DNA of 5,589 nucleotides from Chroococcidiopsidaceae cyanobacterium CP_BM_RX_35. GTDB lineage: Bacteria > Cyanobacteriota > Cyanobacteriia > Cyanobacteriales > Chroococcidiopsidaceae. Of the stretch, positions 1 to 5,246 are shown in pieces. The translations under genes were made by a program, and so were the position numbers. The stretch lies in contig JAFAVL010000750.1 in the NCBI GenBank assembly GCA_019242465.1, forward strand, positions 1 to 5,589, given 5' to 3'. The notes under the pieces are model-generated. The model had not been told where the DNA came from and did no database searches. It worked only from the letters and a program-made list of their open reading frames with translations. The stretch's first letter is position 1. Each line of letters starts with the position of its first letter.

Positions 1-1
1 A

Positions 2-499
2 GTCGTCTTCTCCTAAGCAATAGGTACGATCGCCCAGATCGTAGCTGCCGTTTGCCTTCAGTTGCTGATGGGTCGTATACCCCCAAATCCTGACATAACC
101 ATCATCTGGATTGACCTGCGCTGCTATGTAGTAATCAGCCACCCAACTAGGAATATCTATCCATTCTTGGGGTACACGCAGTTCACTTAGGTCGATCGTC
201 TCGGTGGGAACTAACACCAATCGCTTCGTTCCCAGGGTAATAGCTGTACCGTTGACCACCCCCCAGAAACTAGGTAGAGCTGCCAAATTTGGCCAAGGAC
301 TAGCCTGAGGCTCGTACTCTTCCCGCAGCCAAGGCAGAAAGGTGCTGAGACAAATGAGATTGAGATACGCACTCCAACGGCAGTTGGGCATCGAGAAAGA
401 CTGGCTTCGCTGCCAAGCATTTGCTCGATCTGTTTGGGATATCTCTAACCACAACTGCGTTGGGTCAGCAAAGGAAAGCAAGGCAGGGTCCAAAGTCAT
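2..499 (-). CDS. DUF1822 family protein, N-terminal part (runs off the left edge)
   Basis: The minus strand has an uninterrupted reading frame of 166 codons from the ATG at 499-497 to the window edge, so the C-terminus is missing. Recognisable family features are an N-terminal helical part (LWLEIS at about residues 16-21, RWSAYLN at 41-47, FLPWLRE at 54-60) and a conserved core with FWGVVNGTAI (78-87), GTKRLVLVPTE (90-100), LRVPQEWIDIPSW (107-119), YYIAAQVNPDDGYVRIWGY (123-141) and TYCL (159-162). I recognise this as the cyanobacterial DUF1822 family from memory of such motifs; its biochemical role is unknown. There is no signal peptide or membrane segment in the visible part. The start codon overlaps the sigma factor stop in an ATGA, which fixes the start and implies translational coupling. 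The family is, as I recall, often found beside sigma-70-like genes in cyanobacteria, so a role linked to that sigma factor is plausible but inferred. Confidence 0.85.
   Translation of the reverse strand, partial: MTLDPALLSFADPTQLWLEISQTDRANAWQRSQSFSMPNCRWSAYLNLICLSTFLPWLREEYEPQASPWPNLAALPSFWGVVNGTAITLGTKRLVLVPTETIDLSELRVPQEWIDIPSWVADYYIAAQVNPDDGYVRIWGYTTHQQLKANGSYDLGDRTYCLGEDD
496..499 (-). promoter_or_regulatory. ATGA stop/start overlap coupling sigma factor and DUF1822 genes
   Basis: On the minus strand the sigma stop TGA (498-496) and the DUF1822 ATG (499-497) share bases in ATGA. This supports one transcript and termination-reinitiation coupling, and therefore matched amounts of the two proteins. 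Confidence 0.75.
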
Positions 500-1710
500 A
501 AAGGTGACTCCCGATGAGTAGGGGGATGGCTATAGTAGACTTTTAACCATTCCTCCAAAACAGTACTTATGTAGTTAAGTACATCTGATGTCAGAGAAAT
601 ATGCAGCGTCTCCTGACTCCAGCTTGCAAGCGCGAGCAGCAAAGATTCTCTAGACTTCGTTAGCCGACGAGAAACGGTATACTGCTTCACAGCTAGCTGT
701 TCAGCAATCTGCTGTTGAGTTAGCTCCTGACCGTAGTACATCTGTAGAATCTTTTGGGCGTCAGGAGCAAGCTTGGCTAAAGCTGCTGCTAAAAGAGTGT
801 AGAGCTGAGATTGCCGCGAGTCCTTTTCATGTTGTTCTTCTTGCTCAATGAGTTGAGTGAGTAACGATGCTTGCGGTGACTCTGGTAAATCATCTAGTAG
901 CTCCCCAGAAGCTTCTCCTGGTTTGGGGGTATTGATTGAAGTCAAGGTGGGATACAGATAAGCTCTTGCTGCCCTAGCACAAGTCATCATCCACTTTTCG
1001 CACATTTCTGGGCTGCACTCTGGTCCCGGCGGACTGAGTTGCCTGTGGCGTTCTGCATTGTAGAGTTCAACTAATGCTTTCCAAGTGGCATGGTCTGGCT
1101 TCGGGAGTTGGCGGGTGCCAGTGGCTTGCTGTGGGACATAAAGTGTCTTAAAGCAGTTCCAAGCTAACAGATAGCAGGCAATCGTTTCTGAGGTCAGTCC
1201 GGCATTTTGTAAAGACTCTACAAGTCGCTTTTGGCTCAGCTTCCGCAACAATGACCAATTCGTGCAAATATCAACTTCTTGCTGCTGGCGTAGGATATCT
1301 TTGAGTACGCTACGAAAAACCACACTAGCATAATTGCTGAGGCTAAAGCCTGTCTGAGAATTAAACCCTTTTAAGACTTTATCGACGCGAGTGAGCGCCA
1401 TCTGAAAGCAATCAGATAGGGTATACTGCCCAGTGGAGAAGCTAGCAATTGTTTTTTGAGCAGTCCAGAAGCACACTTCTTGCAAATAAGCTGACAAATG
1501 TGCTTCCGCCAGACTATCCGGCTGCGTTTGCCACAGCTTGTACCAGTAGAACACCCAAAAATCTTTAGAGGTCTCTGGTTGTGGTAGTTGAGCTTGACAA
1601 CTGAGCATACTCCGGCGCAGTTTAGGGTCCGTTGCCCAACCACCTACCCTGTCTGCATCAAATTGTAGGAAAGTCGAAAAGACTTCAATGACGGCTTGGC
1701 GGGGACGCAT
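496..1710 (-). CDS. sigma-70 family RNA polymerase sigma factor, atypical cyanobacterial type
   Basis: This 404-residue protein should direct RNA polymerase core to a particular set of promoters. A sigma region 2-like segment lies at about residues 100-145 (CFQMALTRVDKVLKGF, then SLSNYASVVFRSVLKDILRQ), matching the usual pattern of a helix ending in FD/FN, a 'YA' turn and an 'I.D.LR' helix. Region 4 lies at about 302-362, with AALAKLAPDAQKIL followed by the helix-turn-helix LTQQQIAEQLAVKQYTVSRR (330-349). About 160 residues separate the two regions, and about 40 residues follow region 4, so it is far longer than a typical ECF sigma factor (about 200). No region 1.1 is evident. An in-frame TGA lies six bases upstream of the chosen ATG, so it cannot start earlier; no clear Shine-Dalgarno is seen. 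The final TGA overlaps the DUF1822 start. It is divergent from the caspase gene. Sigma identity is confident; the regulon is unknown. Confidence 0.87.
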   Translation of the reverse strand: MRPRQAVIEVFSTFLQFDADRVGGWATDPKLRRSMLSCQAQLPQPETSKDFWVFYWYKLWQTQPDSLAEAHLSAYLQEVCFWTAQKTIASFSTGQYTLSDCFQMALTRVDKVLKGFNSQTGFSLSNYASVVFRSVLKDILRQQQEVDICTNWSLLRKLSQKRLVESLQNAGLTSETIACYLLAWNCFKTLYVPQQATGTRQLPKPDHATWKALVELYNAERHRQLSPPGPECSPEMCEKWMMTCARAARAYLYPTLTSINTPKPGEASGELLDDLPESPQASLLTQLIEQEEQHEKDSRQSQLYTLLAAALAKLAPDAQKILQMYYGQELTQQQIAEQLAVKQYTVSRRLTKSRESLLLALASWSQETLHISLTSDVLNYISTVLEEWLKVYYSHPPTHRESPL

Positions 1711-1749
1711 GAATCAACAGCTCATGTTGAGCGCAGAAGAAAGCAGAAG

Positions 1750-1778
1750 TAAACCTATCAAACTTATTAATAGGCTTA
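1750..1778. repeat. Inverted repeat upstream of the sigma factor gene
   Basis: TAAACCTAT (1750-1758) is the reverse complement of ATAGGCTTA (1770-1778) except for one base, with an 11-nt spacer. It lies 40-68 bp upstream of the sigma start. The arm length and spacing would suit a dimeric regulator, or a weak hairpin in the 5' leader. No known operator is recognised. Confidence 0.35.
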
Positions 1779-2024
1779 AGTATCTGGATTTTATCTCAGT
1801 GTATGCTAAGAAGCGATTATTCTGATGAAGGTTTTAGATTTACAAGGACTATTTGACCAGTAGCTTGACCCGATCGAGGTTCATGACTTTCCTGAGTTTA
1901 AGCTCAGCGTAAAATTTTGTAACTTTTTGTAGAATTCCTGAAACTAAGCCTGAGAAGTAAATAGAGAGCTGTAATTTTATCTAAGCCATAAAACTTGAAT
2001 TTTCAGTCTTCACTCAAGGAATAT

Positions 2025-2096
2025 ATGAATGATGAACTTCAATCTGAGGCAATAAAAGCTAAGCAAACAACTGAATGCTTGTCCACCCCTTGCTGA
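2025..2096 (+). CDS. Possible 23-residue small ORF with AAGGA upstream
   Basis: An ATG at 2025 opens a 23-codon frame ending with TGA at 2094-2096. AAGGA at 2016-2020 lies 4 nt before it, a somewhat short but usable Shine-Dalgarno spacing and better than that of the caspase gene downstream. The peptide is hydrophilic, begins MNDELQSEAIKAKQ and ends in a two-cysteine tail, CLSTPC. It has no signal peptide or membrane segment. It could be a real small protein, an upstream leader peptide for the caspase transcript, or the 5' remnant of a decayed gene. I recognise no family. A frame of this length is easily expected by chance, so the ribosome-binding site is the only support. Confidence 0.2.
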   Translation: MNDELQSEAIKAKQTTECLSTPC

Positions 2097-2208
2097 TCTT
2101 ACAAGTCAAGCTGGGAGTTTCCAGCGTCTTAGCTAAAGATGATTATCATACAGTAGTATCGTAGCATTCTATTACTAAAATGGGTTCGCCCTCACATTGA
2201 AAAAACTT

Positions 2209-2218
2209 TTTGATCAAA
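2209..2218. promoter_or_regulatory. Perfect 10-bp palindrome before the caspase gene, possible operator
   Basis: TTTGATCAAA is self-complementary and lies 27-36 bp before the caspase ATG. An alternative reading is the pair ACTTT (2205-2209) and AAAGT (2216-2220) around TTGATC. The position just upstream of the gene suits a repressor site, but palindromes this short also arise by chance in AT-rich DNA. Confidence 0.25.
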
Positions 2219-2244
2219 GTTGCTTTCATTCTTAAGTTAGGCCT

Positions 2245-4161
2245 ATGTGTCCGCTCGGTGTTGGTACTAGTCGCTCTAATTACACTCTGAAAACAGGGGA
2301 AGCCAAGCTTTGGGTTTTCCTAGTGGGAGTTAACCAATACCAGGATGATTCTCTATCTCCTCTACGCTACTCTGCTACAGATTGCCAAGGCTTGGGAGAT
2401 GCATTGGCACAAGCAACGCAGGGATTTCCCCGCAAGGAAGTGATTATTCATCATGACTTCGCGGCACAGCCCCCTATGTTGGAGACAGTTCGTGCCAGCT
2501 TAGAGCGAATTGTGTCAGAAACCCAGTCGCAGGATACTATCCTGTTTTATTTTTCTGGACATGGGGTGCTAGATCCGAACACTCAGCAGGCTTTTTTGTG
2601 TTTAGCAGATACCCGGAAGGACAACCTGGTTACTACAGGCTTGGCATTACACGACCTGTTGCAGATGTTTGGGCAGAGTTCTGCCTATCAGCAGCTAATT
2701 TGTCTAGATACTTGTCATAGTGGTGACATGACGCTGGGGAGGGCAAGGGGTGCAATAGAAACCCAAGGAGACAGGTCTTCTGGTCTACTCAACCCCACAC
2801 CCCAATTGATGCAAGTGTTACGCCAACGTGCAGCGCAGAGTAAGGGATTCTGTGCTTTACTCTCTTGTGACCAAGGGCAACAGTCATGGGAGTTTCCTGA
2901 ACTGGGGCATGGAGTGTTTACTTATTACCTTATGCAGGGACTTTTGGGTGAGGCAGCAGACTCGCAGGGTGTGATTGATGCAGATGGACTTTATAAATAT
3001 GTTTATCGCCAGACTTTGCAATACATTCAGAAAACGAATCAGCAGCTGCGTCTGATCAATCAGCAAAAGCGGAGCCGAGGGGAAACTCAGCTGTATCCAG
3101 AGTATCCGCTACAAACTCCTAAACGAATTGTGGAAGGAGTAGGAGAGTTGATTCTTGGATTAAAACCAGCGATCGCTAACTCTCGACCTCTCAGGCAAGC
3201 GCTAATTGTCGAAGGACTTTCAGGTCGCAAGGTTCCAACTTTGAGCTGGCGGGAGCGAGCAACGGAATCGGCTCTCGGCGGAACGCTGGCAAGAGTGCTA
3301 AGTAGGTCTGGAGGCTTCGATCTGGAATACTGGCCACAACGTGCAAAGGCATGGTCAGAAGTACGGGGAGCGATCCAAGCATACTTGCGTCGGTGTAGTA
3401 CCTTGGAACAAGAATCACTCACTCGCTTCCCGGCGACAAAAGAGAAAGTAACGGCTTTGTTGTACCTGCAGGGGGAAGTTGAGGAGATAGAGGACGGCGA
3501 GGCTTGGCTAATTTTAGGAGATGGGGTTCGTATCAGCCGCTCTTGGTTGAGACAAGAGTTATATCGTTCAGGAATAGCTCAACAGATTGTCATCTTAGAC
3601 TGTCCTGGAGCAAGTTCACTCTCCAACTGGGTAGAAGAACTGCAACTCGATTCTGAGCAGGGACAATGTTTGATTGCGGCAGCTGCACCTGCCAAAGAGC
3701 CACAACTATTTTCCCAGGTACTACAAGACACACTTGTTACCGTGAATCCACAAGTTGGTTTACCAGTCGCTGCCTGGATTACCCAGTTGCAAACGACCCT
3801 TGCAAGAAAAGGCATTCCGCTTCACACCTGGCTATCGGGAACGCAAGGTGTGATTGAAATCTTACCTGCAAACATGGCATCTGTCTTTCAGGATTTTCCG
3901 CAGCCAGAGCCTCCTAGTGCGATCGCCCCTACTGCGGCTACGGTGGTGGAAACTTCAAAACATCAACCAATCGATGCCCACTTGCTCCGTCAATGCGAGC
4001 GAGAGTTAGCTTATTTTGTCGGTCCAATTGCCAGTTTTCTGATTCAAGAGGTTTTGGCATCTCATCCTCAGATTTCGCTACCGGAACTCGTGATGACCTT
4101 GGCAGCCGACATTCCCGATCCCCAGAAAGCTTTGAAATTTTTGCAACGCTTACAGTCTTGA
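2245..4161 (+). CDS. Caspase-family (peptidase C14, metacaspase/orthocaspase-type) protease with second degenerate caspase-like half and C-terminal domain
   Basis: This 638-residue cytoplasmic protein (no signal peptide or membrane helix) should be a cysteine protease of the caspase fold; bacterial relatives generally cleave after Arg or Lys. The p20-like part starts with LWVFLVGVNQYQ (22-33), has the catalytic His-106 in FYFSGHG (101-107) and Cys-157 in LDTCHSGD (154-161). A p10-like part follows at about 200-265 (SCDQGQQSWEF, then GHGVFTYYLMQGL). Residues about 317-542 look like a second caspase fold without catalytic residues. After a proline-rich linker (552-565), residues 575-636 form a small helical domain (LLRQCERELAYFVGPIASFL and ADIPDPQKALKFLQRL) that I recall at the C-termini of cyanobacterial signalling proteins. 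An in-frame TAA at 2233 bars an earlier start, and the next Met (78) would remove the first beta strand, so ATG 2245 is chosen although no good Shine-Dalgarno is visible. It is divergent from the sigma gene and convergent with the ParA-like gene. Substrate and trigger are unknown. Confidence 0.9.
   Translation: MCPLGVGTSRSNYTLKTGEAKLWVFLVGVNQYQDDSLSPLRYSATDCQGLGDALAQATQGFPRKEVIIHHDFAAQPPMLETVRASLERIVSETQSQDTILFYFSGHGVLDPNTQQAFLCLADTRKDNLVTTGLALHDLLQMFGQSSAYQQLICLDTCHSGDMTLGRARGAIETQGDRSSGLLNPTPQLMQVLRQRAAQSKGFCALLSCDQGQQSWEFPELGHGVFTYYLMQGLLGEAADSQGVIDADGLYKYVYRQTLQYIQKTNQQLRLINQQKRSRGETQLYPEYPLQTPKRIVEGVGELILGLKPAIANSRPLRQALIVEGLSGRKVPTLSWRERATESALGGTLARVLSRSGGFDLEYWPQRAKAWSEVRGAIQAYLRRCSTLEQESLTRFPATKEKVTALLYLQGEVEEIEDGEAWLILGDGVRISRSWLRQELYRSGIAQQIVILDCPGASSLSNWVEELQLDSEQGQCLIAAAAPAKEPQLFSQVLQDTLVTVNPQVGLPVAAWITQLQTTLARKGIPLHTWLSGTQGVIEILPANMASVFQDFPQPEPPSAIAPTAATVVETSKHQPIDAHLLRQCERELAYFVGPIASFLIQEVLASHPQISLPELVMTLAADIPDPQKALKFLQRLQS
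3169..3176. repeat. HIP1 octamer GCGATCGC
   Basis: This is an exact HIP1 palindrome inside the caspase gene. The octamer is strongly over-represented in many cyanobacterial genomes, so it supports the host assignment and suggests the gene is long resident. Confidence 0.8.
3919..3926. repeat. HIP1 octamer GCGATCGC (second copy)
   Basis: A second exact HIP1 copy falls in the codons for the proline-rich linker of the caspase gene. Two copies in about 750 bp is well above chance and fits a cyanobacterial chromosome. Confidence 0.8.
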
Positions 4162-4171
4162 GCTTGCGGTA

Positions 4172-4201
4172 GAGCGCAGCCGGAGTTCTACTCCGGCGCT
4201 C
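4172..4201. terminator. GC-rich hairpin between convergent genes, likely bidirectional terminator
   Basis: CCGGAGT (4180-4186) pairs perfectly with ACTCCGG (4190-4196) around a 3-nt loop. The stem is extended by GAGCG (4172-4176) pairing with CGCTC (4197-4201), leaving a 3-nt bulge on the left side. It begins 10 bp after the caspase stop and ends 7 bp before the stop of the ParA-like gene, so it could end transcription from both sides. There is no T-run on either flank, so it is not a classic intrinsic terminator; it may instead protect 3' ends or be a dispersed palindromic repeat. Confidence 0.6.
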
Positions 4202-4208
4202 CCTTGAG

Positions 4209-4973
4209 TCAAATAAGCTTTGCTATGGCATTCACTTCCCTCGTCCAGGGATGATCGGGGTAGCACAGGCAGAAGAGATCTCTGCTAGCTAGATGAAACA
4301 TCTCTTCGCAGACAGGCAGAATGCCGCCTACCTTTGTGTTGTAAGTTTTCTGCACTTGCTGCCGCAAAGCCTCAAAATTTAGAGTTGGTAGTGCCTTATT
4401 AACCACTAGCAGCATTTTAGGAACCTCTAACTTACGAGCTACCTCTACAGCCACAGCTGTACCGTGATAATCTTGATGGTCTGGACGCAAAATGAGGACT
4501 AAGATATCGGAAATGATGATCGATAGCAGGGTCTCTTCATTGATTCCAGGATGAGTGTCAATAAACAGGTAGTCCAATTTCAAACGGCGAATCAGGTTGC
4601 GTATGCCGTCATTAAGCCGACGTGCGTCGTATCCCTCGCGTAAAATTCGGGAGATATCGCCAGTCTTGATACTAGAAGGAATTAGGTAAACACTACCTCT
4701 GATAGCTGGGGTCTCCTGCCTCATCTTTGGAACCGGAGTGACTTCGTAGGCAGCCTTTTCAATGGCACAGCGACCCCAGAGATAATCATTTAGGGTATAA
4801 CTGATCTTTTCCTCTTTGAGACCAAATAGGACATGAATACCAGGTGATTGGATGTCGGTATCAATAATGCCAACCCGTCGTCCAGAGCGAGCAATGATAG
4901 TCGCCAGATTACTTGTGACATTCGATTTACCAGTTCCACCACGGAACGAATGGACAGACACAACTTTAGACAT
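4209..4973 (-). CDS. MinD/ParA-like P-loop ATPase with arginine in the Walker A signature position
   Basis: This 254-residue protein belongs to the MinD/ParA (SIMIBI) class of ATPases, which dimerise on ATP and position cargo such as chromosomes, division sites, pili or carboxysomes. Residues 10-17 (FRGGTGKS) form the deviant Walker A loop with the canonical Lys-16. IIDTDIQSPG (36-45) is the switch I region with Asp-38 and Asp-40. YLFIDTHPG (135-143) is the Walker B/switch II region with Asp-139, and VVNKA (190-194) is the adenine-side motif. The signature lysine expected at residue 11 is arginine, as in the CpaE/TadZ and BcsQ branches. No DNA-binding N-terminal domain and no obvious C-terminal amphipathic membrane helix are seen, so it is unlikely to be standard MinD or a plasmid ParA with its own repressor domain, and no ParB or MinE gene is adjacent. 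The start is supported by AAGGA 6 nt upstream. Cargo is unknown. Confidence 0.88.
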   Translation of the reverse strand: MSKVVSVHSFRGGTGKSNVTSNLATIIARSGRRVGIIDTDIQSPGIHVLFGLKEEKISYTLNDYLWGRCAIEKAAYEVTPVPKMRQETPAIRGSVYLIPSSIKTGDISRILREGYDARRLNDGIRNLIRRLKLDYLFIDTHPGINEETLLSIIISDILVLILRPDHQDYHGTAVAVEVARKLEVPKMLLVVNKALPTLNFEALRQQVQKTYNTKVGGILPVCEEMFHLASRDLFCLCYPDHPWTREVNAIAKLI

Positions 4974-4979
4974 AATATA

Positions 4980-4984
4980 TCCTT
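4980..4984 (-). promoter_or_regulatory. Ribosome binding site of the ParA-like gene
   Basis: On the minus strand AAGGA ends 6 nt before the ATG at 4973. It is the best Shine-Dalgarno among the main genes here and fixes the start of the ATPase. Confidence 0.65.
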
Positions 4985-5085
4985 GTAAGTGAGAGTACTT
5001 TGCTCAAGCTGATGGGCTGGATAGCATCACAAAAGCAGAGAATGGCGGAAGTTTCTCGATCGCTTCATTCATTTCATAGGGTAAA

Positions 5086-5105
5086 AAATGCTATTCTATG
5101 CATTT
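5086..5105. repeat. Short inverted repeat in the ParA-like/lipoprotein intergenic region
   Basis: AAATGC (5086-5091) and GCATTT (5100-5105) are perfect reverse complements with an 8-nt spacer. The right arm touches the proposed -35 element for the lipoprotein gene, so a regulator bound here could affect that promoter. At 6 bp the dyad is weak evidence alone. Confidence 0.25.
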
Positions 5106-5132
5106 GATAAAAATTAATGGATTATATAAAAT
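5104..5132 (+). promoter_or_regulatory. Sigma-70-type promoter candidate for the lipoprotein gene
   Basis: TTGATA (5104-5109) and TAAAAT (5127-5132) each match the consensus in five of six positions and are separated by the ideal 17 bp. Transcription would begin near 5139, giving a leader of about 108 nt. Confidence 0.5.
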
Positions 5133-5184
5133 TATTGACTTAGTCACTCTTCAGCATTAAGCAAGGCTAAGTGCTTTGATGGTG

Positions 5185-5193
5185 TGTTATAAT
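5185..5193 (+). promoter_or_regulatory. Extended -10 promoter candidate closer to the lipoprotein gene
   Basis: TGTTATAAT contains a perfect TATAAT at 5188-5193 with the TG-N extension just before it, which can work without a good -35; none is seen at 16-18 bp. Transcription would begin near 5200, leaving a leader of about 47 nt. Either this or the upstream candidate could be the main promoter, or they may act in tandem. Confidence 0.45.
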
Positions 5194-5246
5194 TAACAAA
5201 ATTTTATTATTTAGTTTAGCTTTAGCTATTACTTTTACAAAAGTAT

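Larger units (their letters stand above)
1711..2244. other. 534-bp divergent intergenic region between sigma factor and caspase genes
   Basis: No substantial coding frame is present. The region is richer in A and T than the flanking genes and must hold promoters for both directions, but I could not find a convincing -35/-10 pair for either gene. Items visible in it are a near-perfect 9-bp inverted repeat at 1750-1778, TTGACC repeated at 1853-1858 and 1865-1870, a CTGAG/CTCAG dyad near 1894-1909, TTTTGTA repeated exactly 10 bp apart at 1915-1921 and 1925-1931, a possible 23-codon ORF at 2025-2096, and the palindrome TTTGATCAAA at 2209-2218. It is unusually long for a simple divergent promoter region and could also hide a small RNA or a decayed gene. 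Confidence 0.6.

Noticed and set aside
211..420. 69-codon minus-strand frame
   Set aside because: It lies entirely inside the DUF1822 gene in another frame, and its translation has no recognisable family pattern.
1371..1643. 90-codon minus-strand frame
   Set aside because: It overlaps the N-terminal part of the sigma factor in another frame; the sigma frame has clear domain motifs.
1894..1909. CTGAG/CTCAG hairpin followed by AT-rich DNA, read as a terminator
   Set aside because: The stem is only five strong pairs, no T-run follows directly, and no gene ends nearby.
2884..3857. Several 60-111 codon frames on both strands
   Set aside because: All are shadows of the caspase gene, whose frame is continuous and carries conserved motifs.
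4985..4998. GTA-N8-TAC, an exact match to the NtcA core site
   Set aside because: It lies 12 bp before the ParA-like ATG and abuts its ribosome binding site, far from the usual position upstream of a -10. About one such match is expected by chance in a window this size.
5121..5126. TATAAT on the minus strand as a -10 for the ParA-like gene
   Set aside because: No acceptable -35 lies 16-18 bp upstream (only GTGACT at 15 bp), and it falls within an AT-rich stretch where TATAAT is easily found by chance.
5135..5163. TTGACT as a -35 element for the lipoprotein gene
   Set aside because: At 17 bp spacing the -10 would be TAAGCA, a poor match; the other two promoter candidates fit better.
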